From an uncultured bacterium (GTDB taxonomy: Bacteria; Verrucomicrobiota; Kiritimatiellia; RFP12; UBA1067), in NCBI GenBank assembly GCA_902779865.1, contig CACZDG010000043.1, positions 1 through 39,805 on the forward strand: 39,805 nt of DNA, read 5' to 3'. A model generated the notes under the pieces. The model was not told the origin of the DNA. It searched no databases and was given only the letters and a program-made list of their open reading frames with translations. Below are positions 16,410 through 24,183 of this stretch, one piece after another; positions within the stretch are counted from its first letter, which is position 1; each line of letters begins with the position of its first letter. Made by a program: the position numbers and the translations under genes.

Positions 16410-17267
16410 ATGACGAAGTTCGCGGTAATCGGCCACCCCGTGGCGCATTCGCTTTCCCCGGTTATCCACCGGGCCAATTTCGAGTCGATAGGGTTCGACG
16501 GCTCATACGAGAAGTTCGACGTTGCGCCGGAGGACGTCGAGGCGTTCGTACGCGGAAAACAGCGCGAGGGCTACGCCGGCCTTAACGTGACGGTACCGCA
16601 CAAACTCGCCGTGATTCCGCTTCTTGACCGCGTCGATGAAAGCGTGGCGCGATACGGCGCGTGCAATACGCTCAAGTTCGAGAAGGACGGCACGATCACC
16701 GGATACAACACAGACGTGATCGGCTTTGTAGAGGGACTGCGTGGAAACGGTTTCGAGCTTGCCGGAAAGTCGGTGTTCATCGTCGGCTGCGGCGGCGCCG
16801 GGAGCGCGCTTGCGACGGCGTGCTGCTACGAGAAGGCAGCCTCGCTGGTGTTGGCGGACCTCGATGACGCTCGCGTCGCAGCGCTTGCCGCAAAACTCAA
16901 TGCGCTTGGCACTGGTACGCTCGTGACCGCGCTTGCGGAGCCGAGAGCGGGTGCGTCGCTAGACGAGCGTAAAGCCGCATGGGGAAAATCCGCCGCAGTT
17001 GCCGAGTTGGTTGTTAACGCCACTCCGATGGGTTTGCATCCCGGCGAGCCGAGCGCTTTGCCGCCGGAGTGTTTCCACTCGGGGCAGTTCGTGTTGGACA
17101 TCGTCCCCACCGTCACGTTCCCACCCACGGCATCCGCAGCGAAAGCGGCTGGTGCCATGGCTACTGACGGGCTGGATTTCCTTGTCGCACAGGGCGCGAA
17201 GTCATTTGAGATATGGACGGGTCTGCACGCCGATCGCGCTGCCATGCGTGCCGCTTGCCGCAATTAG
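16410..17267 (+). CDS. aroE: Shikimate dehydrogenase
   Basis: NADP-dependent reduction of 3-dehydroshikimate to shikimate in the aromatic pathway. Substrate-binding motif GHPVAHSLSPVIH and the catalytic Lys of LNVTVPHKLAV are present, then GYNTDVIGF, the dinucleotide loop VGCGGAGSALA and VNATPMGLHP. At 285 residues it is of normal length. It sits in the overlapping amino-acid gene chain directly after ilvN. Confidence 0.95.
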   Translation: MTKFAVIGHPVAHSLSPVIHRANFESIGFDGSYEKFDVAPEDVEAFVRGKQREGYAGLNVTVPHKLAVIPLLDRVDESVARYGACNTLKFEKDGTITGYNTDVIGFVEGLRGNGFELAGKSVFIVGCGGAGSALATACCYEKAASLVLADLDDARVAALAAKLNALGTGTLVTALAEPRAGASLDERKAAWGKSAAVAELVVNATPMGLHPGEPSALPPECFHSGQFVLDIVPTVTFPPTASAAKAAGAMATDGLDFLVAQGAKSFEIWTGLHADRAAMRAACRN

Positions 17268-17311
17268 ATGTTGTGCTATAGAAACATTCATACAGAATAG
17301 ACGGAGCGGAA

Positions 17312-18400
17312 ATGGCGAAAAGATTCATAGTTGCATGCGGCGGAACGGGAGGGCACACCTTCCCTGGCCTTGCCGTGGCGCGGGAGTTGAAAAGACGCGG
17401 ACACGAAGTGGTCGTGTGGGTGTCTGGCCGGTCGATTGAGAATTCCGTGCTCGCTGGCTGGGACGGCCCCGTGTTCTCGACGGGCGCGCGCCAGCTGCGT
17501 CCGCGCAATTTCTTCCATCTGCTCATGTCCCGTATCCGCTGCGGGCGCGAAATGAAGCGTTTCCGTCCGCATGCGCTGTTGGCGATGGGCTCGTACTCCA
17601 GCCTCCCACCCGTTCTCGCGGCGGCTTCGCGCTCCGTGCCGGTGGTTCTGCACGAGGCGAACACCGTGCCTGGCCGTGCGGTGTGCTTCCTCGCCCGTTA
17701 CGCGAAGGTGGTGGCGACGACGTTCAAGGAGACGTCCGAATACCTTCGCGGCAGAAACACCGTCGTCACGGGATTGCCTGTCCGCGCCGAAATCGCGGGG
17801 CAGCCTCGTTTCGACGACATTCCCGCTGATGCGTTCTGCGTGTTCGTCACAGGAGGCAGCCAGGGTGCGCACCGCGTGAACGAGCTTGCGGTGCAGGCGC
17901 TTTCGCTCGTGCAGAGGGAGGTCGGGCGCAGGGGAATCAAACGTGAACTGCGCGTCATACACCAGACCGGCGCGGCAGACGAGGAAGTCGTGAAGGCAAA
18001 GTACGCTGAGGCCGGTGTCAACGCGCGCGTCTGCGCGTTCGAGCACGAAATGGGCCGTGCGTTCGCCACTGCCGATATTGTCATTGCCCGAGCTGGGGCT
18101 TCAACGTGTTTTGAACTTGCGCTCCTTGGGAAGCCGGCGTTCTTCATCCCGCTGCCTACCGCGCTGCGCAACCACCAGCATTTCAACGCCCTTGCGTTCG
18201 TGAAGGCAAAGGCGGCGGACGAGGGAATACAGGACGAACTCACCCCGCGTGCGCTAGCAAACTACATCTTCCACAAGATGAAGTGCCCCGAGGAACTTGC
18301 GCAGAAGGCGCGCGCGATGAAGTCCGTAGCCGTGCCCGACGCCGCCGCGAAGGTCGCGGATTTGCTTGAGAGTGTTTCAAAGGAGGAAAAGGAAAAATGA
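17312..18400 (+). CDS. murG: UDP-GlcNAc:lipid I N-acetylglucosaminyltransferase
   Basis: MurG converts lipid I to lipid II at the inner face of the membrane. It is a GT-B fold protein of 362 residues. The N-terminal motif CGGTGGHTFPGLAVA, the HEANTVPGRA segment, GGSQGAHRVNELAV and the donor-site region ADIVIARAGASTCFELALL are all intact. The start at 17312 follows a weak GGAGCGGA site, 44 nt after aroE. Its stop overlaps nagA (ATGA), linking wall synthesis to GlcNAc recycling. Confidence 0.95.
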   Translation: MAKRFIVACGGTGGHTFPGLAVARELKRRGHEVVVWVSGRSIENSVLAGWDGPVFSTGARQLRPRNFFHLLMSRIRCGREMKRFRPHALLAMGSYSSLPPVLAAASRSVPVVLHEANTVPGRAVCFLARYAKVVATTFKETSEYLRGRNTVVTGLPVRAEIAGQPRFDDIPADAFCVFVTGGSQGAHRVNELAVQALSLVQREVGRRGIKRELRVIHQTGAADEEVVKAKYAEAGVNARVCAFEHEMGRAFATADIVIARAGASTCFELALLGKPAFFIPLPTALRNHQHFNALAFVKAKAADEGIQDELTPRALANYIFHKMKCPEELAQKARAMKSVAVPDAAAKVADLLESVSKEEKEK

Positions 18401-19554
18401 AGACGCTGATAAAAAACGCACATGTGATCAGTCCAGACGTTGACCTTAAGAAGGCGAACGTCGTCATCGAGAAGGGCAAGATAAAGGCCGTTACGCGCGA
18501 GGCCGTCCCCGGCACGTTCGACACCGTCGTTGACGCCAAGGGCAAGTACGTCGTGCCCGGTTTCATCGACGTACACCTGCACGGCGCATGCGGTTACGAC
18601 GTTTGCGACGAGGACCGTCCCGAGGCAATCGAGAAAATCGCAGAGGCGAAGCTCGCGGAGGGCTGCACCACGTTCCTGCCGACCACGCTCACGGTCGCCA
18701 ACAAGACGCTCGTCGCCGCCGCAAAGCACCTAGCCGCGTACCAGAAGAACCAGCGGTTCGCGAAAGCCCCCGGGCTTCACCTCGAGGGTCCGTTCATCAA
18801 CCCCGCTTGCTGCGGTGCGCAGAACCCCGCGTTCGTGCGGAAGCCCGACATCAAGGAAGTGTTGAAGATCGCGAAGATCGCGCCCGTGTTGCAGGTCTCG
18901 TACGCGCCCGAGATGAAGGGCGGGGCCGAGTTCGCCGCCGCGTGCATCAAGAACGGTATCGTGCCGAGCTGCGGACACACCGGCGCAACGCTCGCGCAGC
19001 TGATGCCCGCCTACAAGAACGGCCTCCGCCACATGACGCACTTCTGCAACCAGATGACGAAGCTCCACCACCGCGAGATCGGCATGGTCGGCGCGGGCTT
19101 CCTCATCGACGACCTCGACACCGAGGTAATCTGCGACCGCATCCACCTCTGCGACGACATGCTGCGCCTCGTCTTCACGAAGCGTTCGCTCGCGCACGTC
19201 CAGATGATCACCGACTCCTTGCGCTGCTCGCACCTGCCTGACGGCTACGCCTTCGAGATGGGCGGGCTCAAGGTCATGCTCAAGGGCGGCGAGGCGCGTC
19301 TCGTGGAAGGCGGGAACCTCGCGGGCTCCACGCTTTGGATGAACAAGGGCCTCAAGAACATCCACGAAGTGACCGGTCTCCCGCTCAAGGACATCATCCG
19401 CGTCACGTCGTGGAACCAGGCGATTGGCCTCGGTCTCGGCAAGAAACTCGGCAAGGTGGAGAAGGGCTACATCGCCGACCTCGCCGTGCTTGATCCGAAG
19501 ACTTTTGACGTTTGCGCAGTATTCCTCGACGGAGTACTTCGCACGCGGGAATAA
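18397..19554 (+). CDS. nagA: N-acetylglucosamine-6-phosphate deacetylase
   Basis: An amidohydrolase-superfamily enzyme of 385 residues that makes glucosamine-6-phosphate from GlcNAc-6-P during amino-sugar recycling. Metal-site motifs are [22 protein letters not shown] (metal-binding Glu), CGHTGAT and THFCNQM. The catalytic Asp is in MITDSLRC. The position next to murG fits cell-wall turnover. The HFCNQM and TDSLR variants differ slightly from the commoner HLFNAM and TDA, so substrate range could differ. Confidence 0.93.
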   Translation: MKTLIKNAHVISPDVDLKKANVVIEKGKIKAVTREAVPGTFDTVVDAKGKYVVPGFIDVHLHGACGYDVCDEDRPEAIEKIAEAKLAEGCTTFLPTTLTVANKTLVAAAKHLAAYQKNQRFAKAPGLHLEGPFINPACCGAQNPAFVRKPDIKEVLKIAKIAPVLQVSYAPEMKGGAEFAAACIKNGIVPSCGHTGATLAQLMPAYKNGLRHMTHFCNQMTKLHHREIGMVGAGFLIDDLDTEVICDRIHLCDDMLRLVFTKRSLAHVQMITDSLRCSHLPDGYAFEMGGLKVMLKGGEARLVEGGNLAGSTLWMNKGLKNIHEVTGLPLKDIIRVTSWNQAIGLGLGKKLGKVEKGYIADLAVLDPKTFDVCAVFLDGVLRTRE

Positions 19555-19557
19555 TTG

Positions 19558-19566
19558 TGGTATAAT
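19558..19566 (+). promoter_or_regulatory. extended -10 promoter of tRNA-Ser
   Basis: TGGTATAAT begins 3 nt after the nagA stop; transcription would start near 19573, leaving a ~35-nt 5' leader with a GGGCGCGCTGAGCGCGCC hairpin before the tRNA. Confidence 0.7.
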
Positions 19567-19608
19567 ATACCCGTTTCCCAGACTGGGCGCGCTGAGCGCG
19601 CCGAATAC

Positions 19609-19696
19609 GGAGAGTTGGCGGAGTGGTCGATCGCGGCGGTCTTGAAAACCGTTGACCCGCAAGGGTCCGGGGGTTCGAATCCCTCACTCTCCGCCA
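19609..19696 (+). tRNA. tRNA-Ser (anticodon UGA), CCA encoded
   Basis: The acceptor strand GGAGAGT pairs with ACTCTCC, with discriminator G and an encoded CCA at 19694-19696. The anticodon loop CTTGAAA has the anticodon TGA at 19643-19645, on a 5-bp stem with one G-U pair. A long variable arm (TTGACCCGCAAGGGTCCGG) and the GGTTCGAATCC T-arm identify a class II serine tRNA decoding UCA. Confidence 0.96.
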
Positions 19697-19749
19697 TTCA
19701 AGGGGAAGTGGCGAAATTGTGCGCGATTGCAATTTCCGTAATTTCCCCA

Positions 19750-19778
19750 TTGACGGAAGGGACGGGTTTTGATACACT
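19750..19778 (+). promoter_or_regulatory. promoter of the CAU tRNA
   Basis: TTGACG (19750-19755), a 17-bp spacer and TACACT (19773-19778) form a plausible sigma-70 type promoter 15 nt before the tRNA. It carries the same TTGACG -35 as the promoters at 32541 and 36400. Confidence 0.6.
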
Positions 19779-19793
19779 CTTATTCGTTCTTTC

Positions 19794-19868
19794 GGCGAGA
19801 TAGCTCAATGGTAGAGCATCGGAATCATAATCCGCTGGTTGAGGGTTCGAGTCCCCCTCTCGCCACCA
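19794..19868 (+). tRNA. tRNA with anticodon CAU (elongator Met, or Ile2)
   Basis: GGCGAGA pairs with TCTCGCC; discriminator A and an encoded CCA at 19866-19868. The D-arm is AGCTCAATGGTAGAGC, the anticodon CAT lies at 19826-19828, and the T-arm is GAGGGTTCGAGTCCCCC. The first acceptor pair is a normal G-C, so it is not an initiator. Whether it is elongator Met or lysidine-modified Ile2 cannot be settled by eye. Confidence 0.92.
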
Positions 19869-19890
19869 TTAATAAGCGAAGAAACTCCCT

Positions 19891-20574
19891 GTGTTAGAAA
19901 TTGAAAAAACGGGCGAGATGCCGTTAGAGAACGTATGTGCGCTTCTGCGCGGCGGCAACCGCGTATTGTTGATGACGCGCCATGCCGAGCGTCCGCACAT
20001 TGACCATGAGGATCCGTCGTTTGGCTGGAATCTGCCAATCACCGAGGAAGGACAATCCACCAGTCGAGCTTTCGGCAATGAGCTGCGACGGTTCGCCGAC
20101 GTGGTGCAGTTCGCGTCAAGTCCGCTTCGCCGCACGGTGATGACGGTCTCGTGCATCGCGGAGGGAATGGGGATCGAGCATCCCGAAATCCCCACTTACG
20201 AATGCCTTGGCAACGGGTCGTTCTACTTTGCCGACGCCCATGCAATCTGGGAGGAGTTCCGCGACGGCAGCTTCTTCGGAAAGTGCTTCGACTATTTCGC
20301 GACTGGATCGGGCCGTGGCTTCGCCGACCTTAACGCCGCGTCCGATTCTTTGGAGGAATGGTGCGTCGATCACTTCACCGCGCCGTTGGCTGTGTTCGCC
20401 ACGCACGACCTCTACATTGCGGCGTTTCTCGCAGCACGCGGCGCGGTCGAGCGCTTCAACGAGGGAAACTGGCCGCGTTTTCTGGATTCGGCGGCCATCG
20501 TGATCGCACCGGACGGCGGACGAAGCTACGCGCTTGTGCGCGCGGGGCTTTCAGACCGAGCCACAGGCGTGTGA
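19891..20574 (+). CDS. Histidine phosphatase superfamily protein
   Basis: A 227-residue phosphoglycerate-mutase-like hydrolase. The catalytic motif is LMTRHAERP (RHxE, with Ala in place of the common Gly). It is followed by SSPLRRTVMT, an acidic EFRDGSF region and the second catalytic His in ATHDLYIAAFLAA. Substrate is unknown; candidates are small phosphate esters or phosphoproteins. The start is uncertain: GTG 19891 gives the listed length, ATG 19918 removes nine residues, and neither has a strong ribosome-binding site. It begins just after the tRNA. Confidence 0.82.
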   Translation: MLEIEKTGEMPLENVCALLRGGNRVLLMTRHAERPHIDHEDPSFGWNLPITEEGQSTSRAFGNELRRFADVVQFASSPLRRTVMTVSCIAEGMGIEHPEIPTYECLGNGSFYFADAHAIWEEFRDGSFFGKCFDYFATGSGRGFADLNAASDSLEEWCVDHFTAPLAVFATHDLYIAAFLAARGAVERFNEGNWPRFLDSAAIVIAPDGGRSYALVRAGLSDRATGV

Positions 20575-20599
20575 AACTTGCTTTAGAAAGGAATTGGTT

Positions 20600-21967
20600 A
20601 TGTCTCATTTCGAAGAACAGAGAGAGTCGATTCTCAAGGAATACTTTGAACTCCTGCGGTTTCCGACCGTAGGGGCGGAACCTACGCGGCTGAAGGACTG
20701 CGTTGACTGCGCCGTATGGCTCAAGAAATGGCTCGCACCGCAGGGCTTTGCTGTGGAATTGATGCAGGCTCCGAAGATGCTCGGCACTCCGCCGATTCTC
20801 TTCGCAGAACGCAAGGGCGACGAAGGCGCACCGGTCATACTCTTCTACGGACACTACGACGTGCAGCCGGCGGATCCGCTCGACGCATGGGAGACGCCTC
20901 CGTTCGAGCCTACGCTCAAGGACAACGGACGCGTGTACTGTCGTGGTGCGCAGGACGACAAGGGACAGTTCTTTTCCTCGCTGTGTGGAATGCGTAATTT
21001 CCTGAAGTCGCACACCGGGAACGTCCCTACGATCAAGATCGTTTTGGAAGGGCAGGAGGAAAGCGGAAGCACCGCGCTTACTGCGCTCGCGCCCACGATC
21101 AAGGACCGTCTTCGTGCGGACGTACTGCTCGTGTGCGATACCGGCGCGGCACCGGGGATGCGTCCGGCAATTGTGGCCGGGCTGCGCGGCGTCTCTCATT
21201 TCACGGTGCGCCTTGAGGCGGCGAGCTACGACCTCCACAGCGGCGAACACGGTGGAATCGCGCCCAATCCGGCGCAGGGCATCGCGGAGCTGATTGCGAG
21301 CCTGCATAATCCAGACGGCTCGATTGCCGTGCGCGGATTCTGCGACCGCGTCGTGCCGCCGACAGACGAAGAGCGCGAGGCGGCGGAGGCCGCTGCGGTT
21401 TCGCCGGAAGAGTACGAGAAGATCACTGGCGTACCTCCGGTTGGCGGGGAGCAGGGGCTCACGCTCACGGAACGTAACTCGTTCCGTCCCACAATCGAGG
21501 TGAACGGCATCCACACCGGTTACGGCGGGCCGGGCTCTAAGACGGTGATTCCCGCCGGTGCGATTGCTAAGATATCAATGAGGCTTGTGCCCGATCAGAA
21601 CCCGGATGAGGTGATGGCGGCGCTGGAGCGGCATTTGCGTCAGCACACGCCGCGCGGGATGAAGCTGTTCATTGAAGACCTCACCGGAGGTGCCGCAGGG
21701 TTCCGCCTGCCGCTCGCGTCGCCCGTATTCCGCCTTGCGGCGTCCGTGCTGGGCGAAATAGACCCTCGCGGCGCTGTGTACCAGTGGGACGGAGCGTCGA
21801 TTCCCGTCGTGTCCACGCTAAAGGCTTGTTCCGGCGCAGCGCCGTTGCTCGTCGGTTTCGGGCAACCTGAAGACCACATGCACTCCCCGAATGAATCGTA
21901 CGGACTCAACCAGTTCTCCCGTTCAATGGAGTGGGCCGAGCGTATCCTTGAAGCCCTTAGTTCTTAA
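20600..21967 (+). CDS. M20 family metallopeptidase (dipeptidase-like)
   Basis: A 455-residue zinc peptidase of the M20 class. Metal ligands sit in LFYGHYDVQPAD, RGAQDDKGQ, LEGQEESGS and VCDTGA; a dimerisation/lid domain follows from about 200 to 320, with a final His near PEDHMHSPNE. PFEPTLKDNGRVY is typical of the dipeptidase/CNDP-like subgroup. The ATG at 20600 has a GAAAGGA site. It is separated by only 25 nt from the phosphatase gene. The predicted role is cleavage of dipeptides in the cytoplasm. Confidence 0.92.
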   Translation: MSHFEEQRESILKEYFELLRFPTVGAEPTRLKDCVDCAVWLKKWLAPQGFAVELMQAPKMLGTPPILFAERKGDEGAPVILFYGHYDVQPADPLDAWETPPFEPTLKDNGRVYCRGAQDDKGQFFSSLCGMRNFLKSHTGNVPTIKIVLEGQEESGSTALTALAPTIKDRLRADVLLVCDTGAAPGMRPAIVAGLRGVSHFTVRLEAASYDLHSGEHGGIAPNPAQGIAELIASLHNPDGSIAVRGFCDRVVPPTDEEREAAEAAAVSPEEYEKITGVPPVGGEQGLTLTERNSFRPTIEVNGIHTGYGGPGSKTVIPAGAIAKISMRLVPDQNPDEVMAALERHLRQHTPRGMKLFIEDLTGGAAGFRLPLASPVFRLAASVLGEIDPRGAVYQWDGASIPVVSTLKACSGAAPLLVGFGQPEDHMHSPNESYGLNQFSRSMEWAERILEALSS

Positions 21968-21992
21968 AACATGGCGTGACTATATCTGGTAG

Positions 21993-22013
21993 GGCCCGCT
22001 AGCCGAGCGGGCC
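21993..22013. terminator. GC hairpin after the M20 peptidase gene
   Basis: GGCCCGCT-AGCCG-AGCGGGCC is a perfect 8-bp stem with a five-base loop. GGTAG and CTACC outside it can extend the fold. There is no T-tract, so it may be a Rho-dependent end signal or a member of the GGTAGGG palindrome family. Confidence 0.5.
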
Positions 22014-22018
22014 GACGC

Positions 22019-22067
22019 CACTACCCACTACCCACTACCCACTAGCCACCACCCACTAACCACGCAC
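22019..22067. repeat. heptanucleotide tandem repeat (CACTACC)x7, degenerate
   Basis: Seven consecutive 7-bp units at 22019-22067: three exact CACTACC, then CACTAGC, CACCACC, CACTAAC and CACGCAC. It leads directly into the promoter-bearing cassette at 22068-22120. A more degenerate CACCACCCGCCACCCACC stretch occupies the same position before the second cassette copy (24162-24186). Confidence 0.85.
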
Positions 22068-22072
22068 CTCAC

Positions 22073-22119
22073 AAAATCTTCGTCCGTGCTTCCCCTCTCG
22101 CCGCCGATTTGATATACTT
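22073..22119 (+). promoter_or_regulatory. promoter-bearing intergenic cassette, copy 1
   Basis: This segment, with core TCGTCCG and GCTTCCCC and then CGCCGCCGATTTG, ends in an extended -10 TGATATACT (22110-22118). It is closely repeated at 24184-24232. A small frame starts at 22129, 10 nt after the -10 box, implying an almost leaderless transcript that continues into the DUF1294 gene. Confidence 0.7.
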
Positions 22120-22128
22120 GCTTCCGCC

Positions 22129-22236
22129 ATGTTGAGGCAATCTTTCACAGACTTCATCTTCGCCACGAACACGGACGGGAGCGGCAAGGCCGCGTCCTAC
22201 GTCCGCGTGCTCGACATACAAGGAACGCGGTCATGA
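22129..22236 (+). pseudogene. 35-codon N-terminal gene remnant coupled to the next gene
   Basis: It encodes 35 residues, starting MLRQSFTDFIFATNTDGSGK and continuing with AASYVRVLDI. The DGSGKAxSY-x-RxLD pattern is, from memory, typical of N-termini of HNH-type or other restriction-like proteins, after which this frame stops early. It may be a truncated leftover kept because its stop overlaps the next start (ATGA), giving translational coupling. It could equally be a genuine leader peptide. Confidence 0.45.
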
Positions 22237-22565
22237 ACGGTGTCTTGTCTTGGTATGTGGCCCATCCGTGGGCGTTGATACCCACGGTGTATTTCGTGAT
22301 GAGCCTTGTCACGTTCATCGCCTACGCGGCGGACAAGCGCGCCGCCGTGCGCGGTGCGTGGCGTACGCCCGAATCCACTCTGCATACGTTCGAGTTGCTT
22401 GGAGGTTGGCCCGGCGCCTGGCTTGCGCAAAGGCTTCTGCGCCACAAGAGCATCAAGACATCGTTTCGGATTGTGTTCTTCGTGATGGTCGTGCTCAACC
22501 TTGCCGCCTTGGCATACGTCATCTACGGAATGACGTCCGGCGACTGGTTATTCTCGCGCCGGTAG
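22233..22565 (+). CDS. DUF1294 family membrane protein
   Basis: A 110-residue inner-membrane protein with N- and C-terminal hydrophobic helices. The DUF1294 core is AYAADKRAAVRGAWRTPEST, then LLGGWPGAWLAQRLLRHKS and KTSFRIVFF. Family function is unknown; members are often fused to cold-shock domains, but this one is not. The start is the ATGA overlap with the preceding remnant, and its only visible promoter is the one at 22110. Confidence 0.88.
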   Translation: MNGVLSWYVAHPWALIPTVYFVMSLVTFIAYAADKRAAVRGAWRTPESTLHTFELLGGWPGAWLAQRLLRHKSIKTSFRIVFFVMVVLNLAALAYVIYGMTSGDWLFSRR

Positions 22566-22609
22566 GGACGGCGTTGTCAACTCAATGAGAGATTCCAAGG
22601 CGGGAACAA

Positions 22610-23089
22610 ATGGCAAACGACATGGATAACGTGGCCCCAAGACTGACCACGCTTTGCTACATCGAGAAGGATGGCTGCTACCTGATCCTGTACCGCACCA
22701 AGAAGCAGCACGACGAAAACGGCGACAAGTGGATCGGCGTGGGTGGCAAGTTCGAGTACGGCGAAAGCCCCGAGGAATGCGCCTTGCGCGAGGTCAAGGA
22801 GGAAACGGGCCTCACCATGCTCAATCCGCGCTTTCGCGGGCTCGTCACGTTCGTCTCAGATGAATGGGGCGTGGAATACATGCATCTCTTCACCTGCACG
22901 GAGTTCGCCGGCGCGCTCACCGACTGCGACGAAGGCGAACTTGTGTGGCTGCCCAAGGCCGAACTGCTCACGAAGAAAATGTGGGAAGGGGACAGACTCT
23001 TCCTCAAGGCCCTTGACGAGCGAAACGACTTCTTCACCCTCAAGCTCCGCTACGAAGGCGAAGACCTCGTTGAATCCAAATTCGGCTGA
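22610..23089 (+). CDS. Nudix hydrolase (8-oxo-dGTP diphosphatase-like)
   Basis: A 159-residue MutT-type pyrophosphohydrolase. The Nudix box is complete: GGKFEYGESPEECALREVKE followed by ETGL, giving GX5EX7REVXEETGL. The N-terminus (TTLCYIEKDGCYLILYRTKK) and the KWIGVGGK context match the subgroup assigned to oxidised nucleotides, as in human MTH1-like and Bacillus proteins. A role in cleaning the nucleotide pool is likely. A GGCGGGAACAA region precedes the ATG, a weak ribosome-binding site. Confidence 0.9.
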   Translation: MANDMDNVAPRLTTLCYIEKDGCYLILYRTKKQHDENGDKWIGVGGKFEYGESPEECALREVKEETGLTMLNPRFRGLVTFVSDEWGVEYMHLFTCTEFAGALTDCDEGELVWLPKAELLTKKMWEGDRLFLKALDERNDFFTLKLRYEGEDLVESKFG

Positions 23090-23109
23090 CCCGTCTGTTG
23101 CGGTCACAC

Positions 23110-23372
23110 CCGTAGGGCGAACCGCCAGCAATGGCGTTACGTCCTCTCCTCGCAGAAAACACTTGCGCACTATCGCACACTCTTGTCCATCGAATACACC
23201 CTAGGGGCCGACAGAAAGTCTGATGCCACATACCTGGACGCATGTCGGATGAAACGCAATCATGTTGAGTATGACTACGTTGAATTTGGAATTCGTGCGT
23301 GAATTGCGTACGGACGTAATCTCCAGATTCCAGACGAAGTACCCCGCGTTTGGCGTTTCTGCCGAAGGTTGA
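23110..23372 (+). pseudogene. Frameshifted HEPN-like small protein remnant
   Basis: Codons from about 23110 read QQWRYVLSSQKTLAHYRTLL, SIEYTLGADRKSDATYLDAC and RMKRNHVEYDYV to about 23282. The frame then runs to a stop, while the shifted frame gives EFVRELRTDVISRFQTKYP and ends at the TGA 23370-23372. The two parts join sensibly if about 10 residues and the frame are lost. The KRNHVEYDY pattern recalls the small HEPN-fold proteins found near nucleotidyltransferases. No valid start codon is seen. Family assignment is from pattern memory. Confidence 0.5.
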
Positions 23373-23454
23373 TGTCAGGCGTCTTGGCACGACCTCCAGA
23401 ACGTTGTCTGGGACAATCCGCACGATTGGGCCGCGCCCGCCAACTGGGGCCGCT

Positions 23455-23515
23455 ATCCCGGTAGGGTCGCGCTCCCGCGCGGCCGCATGGTAGGGCGAGG
23501 CGTCCCGCCATTCCA
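23455..23515. repeat. GGTAGGG-type GC-rich palindrome pair
   Basis: Two GGTAGGG motifs (23459-23466 and 23489-23495) frame GCGCTCCCGCGCGGCCGC and are followed by CGAGGCGTCCCGCC. They are related to elements at 1025, 21988 and 23110. This stretch (23373-23613) shows no convincing gene. Confidence 0.5.
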
Positions 23516-23613
23516 TAAAAGAGCACAACGCACCTTTGGGGGGAATCGGTCGTTGACTTGAAGCGCAACCTGTTGGATTTTAGGCAATTATATGTCGTTC
23601 CCTTAGACATTGA

Positions 23614-23639
23614 GATTCTGCACACGTGAGTGCAGAATC
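23614..23639. repeat. perfect 10-bp inverted repeat
   Basis: GATTCTGCAC-ACGTGA-GTGCAGAATC is a perfect 10-bp stem with a six-base loop. It overlaps the GTG start of a weak small frame at 23626. It has no T-tract; it may be an operator, recombination site or RNA hairpin. Confidence 0.6.
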
Positions 23640-23829
23640 GCAGTTTGTGATGGCGGCAGATGTCGCTAATGTCAGCATGGATGTTCTGTATGACGTTGGA
23701 TTCAAGAAAGATGGTACAAATACGATGTTCACGACAATGGTTCGTGCTGCAATCCCAACCAATACCGTTACAATTGAAACGGTCCAGCAACTTGAAAATA
23801 TGCGTGGGAAGTGGTACGTCCGTCCGTAG
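23626..23829 (+). CDS. Doubtful small hypothetical protein
   Basis: A 67-codon frame with a GTG start sitting inside the inverted repeat at 23614-23639. The product (VANVSMDVLYDVGFKKDGTN, later ETVQQLENMRGKWYVRP) has ordinary amino-acid composition but no recognised family. No ribosome-binding site is clear. It could be the tail of a decayed gene, in line with the neighbouring HEPN-like remnant, or chance. Confidence 0.25.
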   Translation: MSAESQFVMAADVANVSMDVLYDVGFKKDGTNTMFTTMVRAAIPTNTVTIETVQQLENMRGKWYVRP

Positions 23830-23958
23830 CCCCGCACGGCTTGTCAAAAGTATGCGGTTTCGATGACCTTATCAAATCATCGCACATTGCAACGGCATGT
23901 AAATTGTGACACCACTGGTGACACAAAGCCGATAAAGGGTTCGGTTAAGGTCCCAAAT

Positions 23959-24112
23959 TCCTGTGTAGGGAAGTCAAAACTCCCGTGTAGGGGGATGAAA
24001 CCCTCCGTGTAGGAAGATCGTTCACCCCGTGTAGGGAGACCGTTTCCCAGTCCTAGGGAGATCGCACTCCAGTCCTAGGGAGCGTACACCCTAGTCCTAG
24101 GGAGAACGCACC
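23959..24112. repeat. 22-bp tandem array, seven units
   Basis: TAGG cores fall at 23966, 23988, 24010, 24032, 24054, 24076 and 24098, exactly 22 bp apart. Units 1-4 share CCGTGTAGGG; units 5-7 share CAGTCCTAGGGAG, which contains the palindrome CCTAGG. The last 8-9 bases of each unit vary. Since 22 is not a multiple of three, it cannot encode a peptide repeat, and there are no spacers, so it is not CRISPR. The period is about two helical turns, compatible with a protein binding one face of the DNA. Confidence 0.9.
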
Positions 24113-24183
24113 CCGATCGTGCGTACGGGCGGGCGCCCAACAGAGGCGCTTGTCTGTCACCACCCGCCACCCACCGGCGACCC

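Noticed and set aside
23959-24046. Sequencing-adapter contamination (units contain CGTGTAGGG, as in a common adapter reverse complement)
   Set aside because: Only nine bases match, the units diverge from one another, and a strict 22-bp phase continues through units with a different core.
23959-24112. CRISPR array
   Set aside because: Units are contiguous 22-bp copies with no unique spacers, and no cas genes are seen.
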